From NCBI GenBank assembly GCA_951213105.1, contig OX578134.1:136251293-136315292 (forward strand): a DNA stretch of 64,000 nt. Reading direction: 5' to 3'. Shown piece by piece: positions 11,033 through 22,732 of this stretch. The notes under the pieces were generated by a model that was not told the origin of the DNA, did no database searches, and saw nothing but the letters and a program-made list of their open reading frames with translations. Made by a program: the position numbers and the translations under genes. Position 1 is the first letter of the stretch. The number at the start of each line of letters is the position of its first letter. Origin of the DNA: Amaurobius ferox. Lineage: Eukaryota; Arthropoda; Arachnida; Araneae; Amaurobiidae.

Positions 11033-12203
11033 TGTCGCGAACGTTTTGGTATACTCGACAGAGAAGACAAAGTTTTGAAATCAAACACATTTATTAAACA
11101 TGAAATAACAAGGCAGTTGATCGAAAACAGTGGAGTACAAGCATTTCTCGCAATAACTCAGAGTTACACTCGGTAGGGTGACCATTAAGAACACCCCTGG
11201 AGGAAGAGGAACCAAGAGAATACACATATTTTCTGATACATAAAATAAACACAATATTCCTCACATTATACTTGACATTTATATATCACATTTGTATACT
11301 TTGAACATATACGACATTTTCATATAACATCATCAATGACTTGATACTCACGAGGATTTGACAATTAACACTCTATTCGTTAGGTGGAAGACTAAATATA
11401 TATAAAACTTTACCTCGTCTCTTTTAAATATAACATTTACAATTCTGTACCATGGGAAAGGATATCAGGATGGACTCTCGGCATAAACTCATCGAGATTC
11501 TTGCGCAGAACAAAATCCATAATGGTCGGGAAACTTGACTACACAACATCATGCTGGCGGAATTCGACATCTTGGTTGGTTACTGAGATTGGTTGATTCG
11601 TACCTTAGGACACAAGGCGGAGTCAGGCAAATACAAATCGCTGTAAAATGAGCTTTCCCTCTAGCCCTATTAGCGATTCAAGCCGACCAGTGAAAGAACC
11701 ATTTTCTCTTTTCACAAGACTCATTATTCCATTACTACCAGGCTGATTCATTTAAAAACACGAGTGACTCATCTCTGAACCGAGCCAAACGACTCTACGC
11801 ACAACTTGTCGAACTATGTTACATATTTTAATCACATCCTTCCACTTTCAAAATTAATCCACCTTTTCTTAAACTTCGCGATCATACGCGAATCAAACAC
11901 ACACGTCTACATTTTTCCACGACTCCTTCCACACTGCTTCCAAAATCCTTTTTCAAACGCGCGCGTGCGCAAAACCTGCAAGTTCCCAACTAGCGACTGA
12001 GAAGCGAAAATACAAAACTATTACTATTTTTCTGGGACATAAACACTTTTGCGATTTTAGAGTTCACTTCCCTTAAAAGTCAATGTAATTGAAAACATGT
12101 AGAAAAGACATTTACATTTCGAAATTGACACTTTCAATCACACAGAAATAAAACAATACTTTAATATACAATTTTAACACAGAGGTGTGAAAGCCTTATC
12201 ACA
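11033..12203 (-). repeat. 5' LTR of the Ty3/gypsy element
   Basis: 1,171 bp, the same length and the same TG...CA ends as the left LTR. The single difference seen is C at 11378 against T at 3053. It is followed by the target duplication CAAC (12204-12207). Being 5' in element orientation, this copy should contain the promoter. Confidence 0.95.
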
Positions 12204-12207
12204 CAAC

Positions 12208-14056
12208 CTTAGTACGCGAATTAAGAAAATAGTCTGCACACATTATCCGCTTAGCAGCATTTTATGCTACAGGAAACGCAATGAAAAAATTGCAGCACAG
12301 TTAGTATGAAGAAAAAAATGAGAACTTCAGATGTTAGGCAGATTCTACGGAATTGCAATCCTTACATTTGCATCTTTTTACATACAATAATACTTTACAT
12401 CTATTTTATGCATTTGCATCTTTGCAAATACAGACAATAATAAAACTGAAATCTATGGAAATACGATTTTATTATTTGAATGTGTTACTTTGTTTGTTAT
12501 TAATTTATTTCACTTGCAATTAAAATTCCAAAAAGTCATGCTACATTGTATTACGATTCCAAATCGTTGAAATTGTTATTTTATACTTTCATAATTTATT
12601 TGTTAAATTAAGTTTTAATTTAAAATATTTCCCAAGTCGCATACTTTATACATGCGAGTCCATTCTAAGCCCGGTTTTTACTGGTCATAGTACATATTCA
12701 TTACGGCTGTTGTCATTAAGCATGCAACAGTAACAGATATGTTGGATATTATCAAGCACTGCACTTATGTCGAAATTACCGAAATGTGTAACTTTGAAAA
12801 AAATTGCACGAAATATGTTTAAAGTACCACATAAGCAAGATTGAAAGGACAACTTCTAAATTTCTTTTCACATATAGCTTCGTGAATATTCTTAAATTAG
12901 AATACTTAGGCATGATAAAATTTTAAAGTTATGTGAATTTATTCCAAACGATCAATTTCTAATTTTAACAGCATAAGTTATATAGAATCTCAAAATATAT
13001 CTCTGATGTATTTTATAAGCTTCGGTTATTTTAAAACTGTTTAAACATAAATATTTTCTGCATTTCAAATCTTAAAATTATTTCTGTACAAAACTTAATT
13101 TTCACTGGAAATAAATTATGTGTAACAAACCTTAAACGTAACATCATTTTTAACCAATCGTTTTAAATAAATTTCAAATATTCTACAATTGACGTAAAAC
13201 CTCTAAAATTCATGAATACAAAATGCGTGTATTCCGGGCATGCACAAGTAATCATGTTTGTAAAAACCTCTGTTTTGTTTTACTGATCATACAATTACAT
13301 ATTAATGTATGAAACTTATATTTTGGAAAAAAGTTCATAAAATGGAATTCGAGTTTTATGGTTACATGGGGCTCGAGTTAATGGTTCAAGTTTATTTTTA
13401 TCATATTTTGATAACTGTAGATCAAGATTCTACTATGTTAACTTGGCGTCTGTTTGTATGTGTTTCTTCCAATGTGCGTATTGGCACCAACTTAAAACAT
13501 ATGTAGTGGAATTTTATATTATTTGAAAAAGTCAGTTATACATGACCTTGGCAGATGTTACATTTTATATTTCGGTATATATGCGTATATCTTCATAACT
13601 TGTTTATTTTGTAATAGTATATATTACACTGAGTCAATCTATATTGGCACGTGTTTTTCTGTGTGATTCTCTTTGCCCCGGATTCTGAAATAGTTTAGTA
13701 TGACAGACAATTTTGTGTATAAATTTTGAAACATGAAATTGCAATATTTTTTAAATTGTAAATGAAATTACGGTAGTTTTAAGAAATTTGTTGATTGAAC
13801 GGTAAATGACGTTGGAAAATGATCTTGAAATTTCAAAAATTCTTGATTATATTTACATTTAATATTTGTGTTTGTCTAGTCGATGTGGATTTGTCTGACC
13901 CAATTTTTTGACGTTTCAGCGGGTATATGTTGTAACATTATTTCCCGCTTCCTTGTCTATTTCATAATTTTTCGTTATTCCAAATTCTAAATTTCATTTG
14001 TATAATATTTTAATTTTTCGATTTACATATTTAATATGAGTCTCATTTCATATTTC
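12208..14056. repeat. Duplicated array spacer upstream of A1
   Basis: No gene is seen. The stretch is co-linear with 43400-45370 upstream of A4 (shared phrases such as gcactgcacttatg and gaaatgtgtaactttgaaaa at 12760-12800 and 43945-43990). More distantly it matches the spacer behind the B genes (24950, 40700, 55870, 63650), with the common landmarks attacatattaatgtat and tatattttggaa. This identifies it as the tail of a preceding array unit. Confidence 0.7.
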
Positions 14057-15015
14057 TGTGGGAACTGAATAGAAATTTTAAGAAAACAGTTATTATTTAA
14101 CATAATAATCTTGTCAAATTAAACTCAATATACATGGTCGTAAACTCTTACATAGTGGACTTATTTTTATTGTACATTGCTTTGTTGTGCTGCTATAAAA
14201 AACCCTCCAATTATTTAACTTTCGCGCGAGTTCTGTTAAGGAATAATTTATTTATATGTTACTAAATGGATTACACCATTTTAACTTTAATAATAACATT
14301 TATTAACACATAAAATAAATTTGCAACAATAATTCATGTTATTAATTTTTTAGGCGGAAGGACTATGTGAGACCAGTATGGAAATGCCTAACATATATTT
14401 AGACCTAGATATCTTTTTGAGGAACACATACCTTCAAGTCTGTCTTGGACTTTGTTAGCAGCACGTGGTTGATGCCGTCTCTATTACTCGCATTAACTCA
14501 TAGTGTAATGCATCCACTCGTAACTTCGCCGATCATATTGTACTGCTGACTCCAACACTCGCACTTATTTCATTTTCTTAGACTGTTCTATCCACATATC
14601 TAGTCGTCGTGCTATATTTTCTAAGTCATCGTTCTTATTGTAATGTCGAACTTGAACTGTTATTCCACAAGTGTCGTTATTAAGTCATCGTCTCCAAGTT
14701 ATCTGCACAAGCCTTCACTTAAGTCACAGGTTGTGGCTCTTTTTCCCTCGGGGATGTCACTCCCCCTATGCTTTCATTTGCAGCATCCAATGTGACGCAA
14801 CAAGCACTTTATCCATTGGTTAATCCTTTAACCAATTCCCTTTAATTGGCATCCTCGTAAGAGTTCGTTCGGCCCCCTCTGTCTTGACGTTCCTAAATTT
14901 ATAGTTTGCTGTAAACCTCAGCTCAATTCAGACTGGAAGTATTGTTCGACGTTTTGGACACAATATGCACATAAAACTGTCTCACCAAAGTGTGAGATCT
15001 ATTTCTGGTCTCACA
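14057..15015. mobile_element. Solo LTR, 959 bp
   Basis: It starts TGTGGGAACTG and ends GGTCTCACA. It is flanked by a perfect 5-bp duplication ATTTC (14052-14056 and 15016-15020). The co-linear spacers at 27100, 32990 and 45390 lack it and read straight through (atttcaaa), which shows the empty site. A TATAAA-like motif lies at 14194-14202. There is no internal coding sequence, so it is a solo LTR left by recombination. Family and orientation were not determined. Confidence 0.8.
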
Positions 15016-15035
15016 ATTTCAAAGTCAAATATTAC

Positions 15036-16075
15036 CACTTTTTTATGTTTCTTAATTTGGCACGAAGGGGGTGACTGAATTAATGGGAGGTGTCAAGCAT
15101 TAAAAATAGTTTGATCCACAATTTGTGATCAACTGTTGTCCAGATCCGAGGAAACCTGTGGCCGGACATTTGTACAACGACAAATGTAAAACGAAGTGTA
15201 ACTGCTATATATGTATAAAACCCTCTAATAAAGTATCATTGTATCATGTTGAGTTGAGTATGATTTTTTTCAATTTCTCGTGCACCATTGACTTATTTCG
15301 GTTTGTGCTTTCTTCAGCCGTTCCAATATCCAGAACAGTGATAGGCGTTTTCAATATATAATGCAAAAAGTAAATATTCTAAGATCAACACCATCTTTTC
15401 TCATCGTATTTTTTATTATGGAGAAGTGTAAGTCCAGTAAGAAGGATGACGCCTGTGATGTTAGTCAGTCTATTCCCACTGAAATACACTTGCAGTACTG
15501 GCTTCCATTATGCGATTCGTGTATGTCCACCAGTCTCCGAATCCACTTCTTTCCGAGTGGCCAAAGTTCTTATTTGTTTTAGCAGTTGAAAGTCCAAGAA
15601 TATGTTTTCAAAGACGTCATGTTTTATGTAACGCGAGACAACGATGTCATATCGTATACTTTTCGTGGGTCAGTTCTAACCATGACATTCAATACGTTAA
15701 ATTTTGCTATCTTACAGTACAGCAGACGACGATGGCTTATATATTGTTTGTATGTTTTGCAGCTTATAATGAAACATTTAATAAAAATTTGATGTCCACC
15801 TCAATTTACTATTTTGTTTTGTGAGATTTTTCACAAGTATTAATAATGAGGGAACTGTATCCCACACATTATATACAAAGTTTATATATTTTATTGCAAT
15901 TGATGTAAAATATTAATCTTTTAAAATGTTAATAAGTTTCACTCTGACATAAATATGTTCCAGATTAGACCCCAAACTTGGAGTCAATTCGGGAATATTG
16001 TGTTTCATATAATCTGACATGCTGAACGCATATGTTACAGGGGTAACGTGTTTGAAGATTGTTGTACGGGAGTTC
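15036..16075 (+). repeat. A-gene distal 5' flank block (A1 copy)
   Basis: This block of about 1 kb is repeated before A2 (27165-28190), A3 (33030-34180) and A4 (45420-46830). It contains a tataaa motif near 15214, a ccagaacagtgat motif near 15330, and the phrase tcccacacattat near 15861. Short frames inside it are not conserved between copies, so I regard it as noncoding. The tataaa with downstream aataaag resembles an ancient LTR, but ends and a target duplication could not be defined. Confidence 0.6.
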
Positions 16076-16084
16076 ATAATTCTG

Positions 16085-17427
16085 TTTTTAACACTCCAAC
16101 AAAGTTGAAAAGTGTTTATGACTTTGTTCATTCTGGCTGTCTGTCTGTCTATCTGTATGTCCGTTAACACGATAACTGACGTAAAAATGACTTAATCAAA
16201 ATGAAATTTTAGTTTGTTGTCCAGACGGTCTGTAGGACCTATGGGAATATAAATGAATAATATCACCCAATTAGTTTTGGATTGAATCCGGTTAAAAAAA
16301 TGAAATACATTGAACCCAATGGGACCTAATTTCTCATACATTTTTTAGGCGGATTTAAAATTCGCAAATTGCTTTGAAAATTTTAGGAAATATTCAAATT
16401 GTTGCATAAAATTTATATAAAAAAAAAATCAGCGAAATATATTCAGTAGTTTTTAAAATAAAAATTAAAATAATAATTACACCTCTTATATGAAGCGATC
16501 ACGTGACCATGATATGAAAAGATCACGTGACCCACTTCAAAATGAAATATCGCATCCATCTTGTTGCAACATCGTGATTTTTAATTCATATTCTTTTTAA
16601 TTCATATTCTCTTCGTTCTTTTTAATACATATTGAGTGTTGTATCTGTCCTAAAATCACTTTATTTTTGCTTACATTCTGTGCATCTACATACTAAAACA
16701 ACGCAATTACAATATGTTTAAGTTTAAATGATCATCCAAATTTGATTATTTCTACAACGAAGCCTATTTTTCACTTATGTAAAATGTAAACAGCAAAATA
16801 TGTAAGATGAGTTGTATTAGAATTGCTGTATTTCTTTAACACAAAATTATTTAGCTCGTGGAGTCTGCATAGCTACAGTGAATGAAATATTCATTGATTT
16901 TACAGAGAGAAGCACGATTTTTTTCGATGAAGTTTTAAGCATAAAGTTTAATTACTTGTAGATCCATGGCTTTAATTTTTAAATAAAATAAATTATTATA
17001 GTATTGTGATGAATGAAATGAATGGGAAATTATTTATGAATGAAATGCTGCTTTTATAGAGAGAGTCAGGCGTGTTATTTTTTCTATGACGTCATTTGAA
17101 TGACTTTCAAATGTTGTCGATGAAGTTTTCAAATATAATAAATTATCGTAGTATTATGATAATTCTAAAACTATTACCAAGGAATGTATTGCATTTTAGA
17201 GATGTTTAAACCAGGCAATTTATATTTCAATGCCGTCATTTGAATGAAGTTCATTTTTTTCGATGAAGGTTTAAGTTTGCAAATATAATAAATTAATGTA
17301 GTATTGTGATAAGTTCTAAAATATTACCGAGGAATGCATTGCATTTTAGAGATGTTTAAGTAAAATTGCATTGAAGTTGGAAAGTGTTTCACAATCAATG
17401 CTTTAAGCATGATTGATCGTTCTTGTT
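16085..17427 (+). repeat. 1.3-kb interspersed repeat, arm 1 of an inverted pair
   Basis: It is the reverse complement, with divergence, of 25748-27020. Landmarks in order are a gtctgtctgtct run at 16138, aatatcacccaatta, two gatcacgtgac boxes at 16498-16533, the TGACGTCA palindrome near 17088, and a terminal gattgatcgttcttg. Between 16975 and 17355 a unit of about 150 bp (aatataataaatta...gagatgttta) occurs about three times. A2-A5 lack this insertion at the same place in their 5' flanks. It carries no open frame, so it is a non-autonomous element; I did not find clear terminal repeats. Confidence 0.75.
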
Positions 17428-17439
17428 ATAAATAAAAAA

Positions 17440-18570
17440 TAATATAACTTTACGGTGAGTAAAATATAAATTTTTGTTTCAATATATTTGAAGTATGGAA
17501 TGAATATCTTTCGTTATTTTATACGAATCTCTCCTAAATCGATTAAAATTTGAAATCGATTCTTCGAATCCATTGGAAAATTTACTCTACACATTATGTA
17601 CTATAAAGCGAAAATTAAATTGATTTCTCTTCATGTCTATGGGTGTCAAATATTAAAATGAATATGGACATTCTGAAATAAAAGGGAACATAACATGTGG
17701 CTTTCAATAGTATATACATTGTTTATTGTTTCTCTGCGTACAATAGAGAAATTGATATATTAAAATACTAATTCTGTGTCTTCTTTGTAACGACAATACG
17801 AAATAATCTAATTTCATTTTAAGATGGTTCTCAAACAATATTTATTAAGTTGAAATCTATTGAACACAGAAAATTGGTTATATTAATTTATTTACTCAGT
17901 GTTCATTTTTGAAAAAACAATGCCAATAAATGAATTGGATTCAAGCAGTTCCTTCAAAACAAATCAATATTTAATTTCTTTTGTTCGGGAAAAACATCAT
18001 TATTTTCTAATTCATTCGCATATGTTTTTTTTCGTCGCTTGGAAACGATGTTAAACATGGGAATCAGAATTAATAATATTATGGAAAATGTTCCATGTTT
18101 TTGCTCATAATTCTTTTTCTACAAAATAGAAAGAAATGATTTTTACAAACTGTAATTTGCAAGCAATTGTTAGAAGTCCACATCCTATTGCTCAATCAAC
18201 AGTTGCCTCGCTCGAAAATTTCATAAATAGGTTTACCAAGATTTCGTATCCCAATTATATGCAGTCGTAAAGTTTGTGTAAAATTGCAAATAAATTGTAT
18301 AAGAAGCTGATATGTTTGAAGCAAATGTTCATTACAGACATTTCTGATACACATACTGATTTTCTTGTTATTAAGTATCTTTAAAAATTAAAATTAAAAA
18401 AGTACATAGTATTTCTGGAAGTAGCATCCTAAGAACAGAGTAATCGGAATACATGTACAACTCTCGCATAAACGTTTAACTCTATTTGTAGCTAATTTTT
18501 ATGTATTTATTATTGGTAAAAATTATTTAAAATTTACTTTTAATGATAATTTACTCTTTCTGTATCTCCG
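17440..18570 (+). repeat. A-gene proximal 5' flank (A1 copy)
   Basis: This spacer is conserved before all five A genes (28200-29300, 34150-35250, 46830-47920, 59600-60710). Shared landmarks are tttacggtgagtaaaatat, aacatgtggctttcaa, gcttggaaacgat and ttattattggtaaaa. A reading frame of 63-74 codons is open in the A2 and A3 copies but interrupted here, so it is not a conserved gene. Confidence 0.65.
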
Positions 18571-18589
18571 GCCGAGGTCTGCCAGTGTG

Positions 18590-18647
18590 GAAAACCCAGA
18601 CCACACGACAGACCCGAAGGCTTACTGTAGCTAGGTGTGTGGCCGGG
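18590..18647. mobile_element. 58-bp GC-rich micro-insertion
   Basis: It is flanked by near-identical 15-bp repeats (aggtctgccagtgtg at 18575-18589 and aggtccgccagtgtg at 18648-18662). It is absent from the flanks of A2-A5. It contains gaaaacccagac, which also occurs inverted in the small insertion inside pseudogene B1 (23361-23424), and internal ccacac/gtgtgg complementarity. Confidence 0.6.
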
Positions 18648-18660
18648 AGGTCCGCCAGTG

Positions 18661-18745
18661 TGTAATTTTTGATAAAGTATCATCATCGCAAAACAGAACT
18701 ATGGATTCCTTAGCCAGTGATTTCTTAGTTTATATAATAGAATAT
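18661..18745 (+). promoter_or_regulatory. A1 promoter: CATC/ACAGAACTA block and TATA box
   Basis: The block catcatcgcaaaacagaact at 18681-18700 is followed by TATATAATAG at 18731-18740, about 133 bp before the ATG. Both are kept in order and spacing before all five intact receptors, in otherwise diverged flank, which suggests the core promoter. The transcription start itself cannot be read from the sequence. Confidence 0.6.
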
Positions 18746-18862
18746 TTTTATCTAGATTACATATTTTGAAAACAAATTTGATACAACGTTGTTAAATAAC
18801 ATAAATCTACAGTAAGAAATAATTAAATCATAGAATTGGATGGTCCTGTTTGTGGCATTAAA

Positions 18863-20035
18863 ATGAGCTCTTTAAAAACAAAAAAGATCTTGCGAAGCCG
18901 AAATCGAAGCTTTCGTAGTTATAAAACTTCGAGAGTCCAAAGGGGTATAGGATATGCTAAGAAAATGTTTTCACCATTGAATTTTTATCTTTGGTTACAT
19001 GGCGTCGGTTTCAGTGTAGAGTGTAAATTTACAGCAAAACATTTTAAAGCATGTGTGGTATCCTGTGTGCTTCTCATGATATTCCAATGGCCAATTTTTA
19101 TCTGGTTGTACAGGTTTTGGTTTAGAAGTTCTATAATAATAAATAAGAAAAGACTGTCCAAATTATTCCTCACACTATTTGAATTGTTTCAGAAATTTCT
19201 GTTATGCTATCGAAGGAAAGATTTTGAATGTATTTTGCATCAACTGTCAAAACTTGGCTTCTATTTTGTCGGTGTAAATATATTAAAATCAAGGAATGTT
19301 ATATTAGCATTTATTTTCGTAAATGACATAGTCACTCTTATTATAATTGTTTTGACCTTCAGTGAATTACAAATATTTCAAAGTGATTTAAAAGACGATT
19401 ATAGTTTCGGATCTATTCCTTCCCTTTTAAATATAATTTTCAAATCTTCATATAGATTTGTGGAAACGTGGGGTGCATCTACACCTATTTCAGTAGTTTT
19501 ATTTTGCAGCCAGTGCTATATTCTAAAAAATATTTTACTGGAATATAAGAAGAAACTATCAGCTGGCTTACATGCGAATGTAGAGGTTTACATCAATATT
19601 TACGATCAAATGACTGATTTGGTAAAAACTATGAACAACATTTTTCATGAGTTGTTGCTTACATCTTACATCGTTACTCTTGCTCAGGTATTTTTACAAT
19701 CATACATAATAGTATTTATTGATAATGGATCCCACTTGCATAAAATATTTCGCTTAGTAGTTTCCTGTGTATCATTCATTCGCTTTATTATTGTATGCTA
19801 TTCAGCTTCGTCTATAATTAAATTAGCCAGTGAAATAAAAGAGGTGGTTTACGATGTTTACTGGGACAATCGCCGCTTTGTTTTAAAAGTAAAAGATGGA
19901 TTCTCGGGATTTAAACTTCTTGGCATCATCGCAATTGACAAGAATCTAATTCTTTCTTCGGCTGGTAATCTCATCACATATGGAATACTAATCGCAACTT
20001 TCAATGCCAATAATTCAGCTGTTTGTAATAATTAG
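18863..20035 (+). CDS. Gustatory receptor A1
   Basis: 390-residue, single-exon member of the insect gustatory receptor family (7tm_7), whose members form ligand-gated cation channels in chemosensory neurons. Hydrophobic segments lie at about 63-86, 97-116, 145-168, 205-225, 262-287, 298-320 and 362-381. The last contains T372-Y373 and F380, the family motif TYhhhhhQF with the Q replaced by T, preceded by ID-NLILSS typical of the TM6-TM7 region. The frame is open nine codons further upstream to a TTG, but the ATG at 18863 lies in the same attaaaATGa context as in the sister genes and is the only nearby ATG. No intron is needed. The gene is followed 3.9 kb downstream by pseudogene B1. The ligand cannot be inferred. 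Confidence 0.92.
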   Translation: MSSLKTKKILRSRNRSFRSYKTSRVQRGIGYAKKMFSPLNFYLWLHGVGFSVECKFTAKHFKACVVSCVLLMIFQWPIFIWLYRFWFRSSIIINKKRLSKLFLTLFELFQKFLLCYRRKDFECILHQLSKLGFYFVGVNILKSRNVILAFIFVNDIVTLIIIVLTFSELQIFQSDLKDDYSFGSIPSLLNIIFKSSYRFVETWGASTPISVVLFCSQCYILKNILLEYKKKLSAGLHANVEVYINIYDQMTDLVKTMNNIFHELLLTSYIVTLAQVFLQSYIIVFIDNGSHLHKIFRLVVSCVSFIRFIIVCYSASSIIKLASEIKEVVYDVYWDNRRFVLKVKDGFSGFKLLGIIAIDKNLILSSAGNLITYGILIATFNANNSAVCNN

Positions 20036-22300
20036 AAAAGACAACGTAAAGTAAAATGCCCAAAGTAGCCATTTCACATGTTCCTGCAGAAATTTAGTGC
20101 TGATAGTATAACAATGTCTACAGGAAACAAAACTGACAGATGACAGATAGATTCTAAATCACTGTAACATTTGCGTTTGCATTCTTTTTTTCTTTGCGAT
20201 GTATGGAACTGCAATATCGGTACTCCACGCCAATCGAAAACAAGTGTTCGCGCGTAATTATTAAGTAGCACTATAGGCTACAGGAAATCCAGTGAATAAG
20301 TCGCATCAACGTTGAATATGACGAAAAAATGCGAAGTTGAGATAGGGGATATATTCTACGGCAATAAAACAGTTACATTTGCATATTTACAATTTGCAAC
20401 CGTTCCAATGTATGGAATGGCAACTTTAACTTTGGTGAGCAAATGGATGAAATTAAATAAACAGACTTCACATATCACCAAGTAAATATTCAACGTCCCA
20501 AAACTTGACTCTGGTGCTAACAATATAGTCTGAGATTTCAAGCGTCAACGCGCTAAAAGATTTGTTACATTTTCAGTAAATGGTAGACTCCATAATCATT
20601 ATAAAATAGTAGAACTTTGCGGTGAGCAAAAATAGCTTTCATTTTAAAGCATCGAGTCCATATTTCATCACCTTATTTTATCCAATTCTCCCCTAAATCG
20701 ATTGAGAATTTGAAATCAAATTTTCGAGTCTGTCGGAAAATTTTCTTCACACAATATACTGATATACTCTTCATCTTTCCACTTGTGTCAAATATTAAAA
20801 TGGGTATATCAATCCTATAGTAAAAAGAGCATATGCCTATCAATCGTATTTACATTGATTACTGATTAGCTGCTTACAATAGAGAAATGAATAAAATTGT
20901 TTGATTCAAGTGCAGTTTTGCAAAGGAAACACTAAATCTAAATTTAATACATGTTTTTTAAATAATTTTTCTAAAGTTGCTTTCTGTTGAAAGCTGAAAA
21001 TTAGTTATTTTCTTATTCATTCTTATATTACGTCTTATATCGACTGAGGTAACATGATTTATTTGACTTGGAAAATAAATATAGGATAACATTTTTATGT
21101 TTTTGTTCATAAAGCATTTTCTGTAGAAGAATCCATCTTGCAGCACTCTATTCGAGCGTTTCGCGAATTATTTTTCAAGAAGTACTACAGTTTTGCCAAC
21201 TATTTATTCGTTACATCCCATAATCATCAGTAGTGGTTGTATGAATATTTGAAACCAGCTGACTTAATTAAAAATTTTATTTGTTAAAGTGATTTTCCCA
21301 ATCATATACAATTCTCAAGTGTACAAATCAATGAAACTTTATGATCAACGAACAATGAATTTAAGTGAAACTATTAAAAAAAACAATTCTGAAATTAAGC
21401 TAAAATCGTATGCATACAATATCAGCAGGATTTAATGGAAAAACTAAAAAAACTTTCCCTTTTCCTAATAACATTTTTTCTCATAATTCAATATTTTTAA
21501 TCATAAAATGCAATATATTTGCAGACACAGTTTTCAGAATTATCTACATTGATAATAACTTTTAAGTTTAACATTCATAGTTATATTATTGGGTCTTCAA
21601 CAAACGTAAAGGCTGAACGAAGAAGTCTGAAGATTTATTATAGATTTTAATGTGCAACAAAACTTATGTACATAATGCAGTAAATTTATGTTATTTCATT
21701 TACCAGAATTTTATTTTAGTCATATGTCATCATATTAAAAATTTCTAATATTTATTGGAGGCCGAATATTAATGTCACTTTCTATAGAAAATATAAATAT
21801 ATAGTGATTTATAAAATATTACTCAATAGCGCAAGTTTTACATAGTTGCTGCTCTCTGGATGTACTCAATATAGTGCTATGATTAAAAGCAGCAGATTCT
21901 TGCTGTTGTTAATATGTTTATCGAAATGATATATTTTAATTTTAAGTAATTATAGAGTTTAGAATAAACACGCAATTGACTTGTTGTGCAAGAAGGTTAT
22001 CTTTCGCATGTTTATAAGAGAAAGAGACGATTTCATTATGATAAAGGATCTTAGTTCAAAGACAACAATATTCTGTAAAAAGAATCTCAAGGATAGGGTA
22101 TTCTAAGTAGTAAAATCATTTTACATAAATTTTTTGCTTTCTTACAATTTTGTTTTTTGATAATTCATATGAGGTGTTTGCAATTTACTTTAAATAATTT
22201 GCTTCCCTCGATTTTGCAATAAACCAATAATAATAATTTTTAATTACTCTCATTCTAACTTTTCCTATCTCGTACTGATACACACGAATATGTAATATTT
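20036..22300 (+). repeat. A-to-B spacer behind A1
   Basis: About 2.3 kb without a supported gene. The order of landmarks (gtaaaatgcccaaagtag, caggaaacaaaactgaca, tccaatgtatggaatggcaac, gcgaattatttttcaag, ctctggatgtactcaatag) is repeated behind A2 (30709-32790), A3 (36678-38900) and A4 (49342-51400). A possible polyadenylation signal aataaa lies near 20362. Confidence 0.7.
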
Positions 22301-22560
22301 CGTGGATCATCATCTCAAAACAGAACTAGCAACAGCTGTTTTATATAATCGTTCAATTCCACTTGATTAGAATGTTTTTTCATTCATTGTAATTAATTTT
22401 GAAATTTACTTTTAAGGATAATGTAACTTTTCTCGATTTTGGATGAAACTATATTAATTAGTTAACTTTATGTCCTTTCTAACCTTTCTCTGTCTCTGAT
22501 AAAGGTTCGTGTGTGTATGCGTACTTTTTAACAAAACATCGTCTTAAAACACACCTGCAG
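22301..22560 (+). promoter_or_regulatory. Duplicated promoter-like block before B1
   Basis: Two copies of the block seen before the A genes occur here: gatcatcatctcaaaacag at 22304-22322 and acatcgtcttaaaacacacc at 22536-22555, about 230 bp apart. B2 and B3 have the same doubled arrangement. The second copy is followed at about 22590 by a ttgtttatac TATA-like run. Confidence 0.45.
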
Positions 22561-22667
22561 GAGTGTTGCTATTTACTTTATTGTTTATACAGTGGAATAT
22601 CCGAACTTCATTTGTATAATTCGAAAGCAACTTCAATACATATTTTCTGAAATAACATACAATCTAC

Positions 22668-22732
22668 AGATTGATATTAATATTAAATATTGATATCAAT
22701 ATATGATATTAATATAAATCGATATTAATATG
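22668..22732. repeat. AT palindromes around the B1 start
   Basis: Repeated gatattaatat/atattaatatc dyads run into the initiation codon, so that the ATG of B1 (22730) is formed by the last copy. The same arrangement precedes B2 (39276-39339) and B3 (51993-52042). Confidence 0.6.

Larger units (their letters stand above)
2708..12203 (-). mobile_element. Complete Ty3/gypsy LTR retrotransposon
   Basis: This is a 9,496-bp element read on the minus strand. It has two 1,171-bp LTRs with TG...CA ends and a 4-bp target duplication CAAC (2704-2707 and 12204-12207). A tRNA-type primer binding site lies next to the right (5') LTR and a purine tract next to the left (3') LTR. Between them are gag with a CCHC zinc knuckle, an aspartic protease, reverse transcriptase, RNase H and integrase in that order, the order typical of Ty3/gypsy (Metaviridae). 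No env frame is seen. Reading the two LTRs side by side I find one difference (T at 3053, C at 11378), so the insertion is very recent. One in-frame TAG separates the protease from the reverse transcriptase. Confidence 0.97.

Noticed and set aside
18836..18862. Upstream TTG starts for A1 (also 29491 for A2 and 35427 for A3)
   Set aside because: No ATG in these extensions; the conserved attaaaATGa is shared by all five genes.
18863..20035. Odorant receptor rather than gustatory receptor
   Set aside because: The C-terminal TY...F signature and the preceding ID-NLI motif are gustatory-receptor features; odorant-receptor C-terminal features are not seen.
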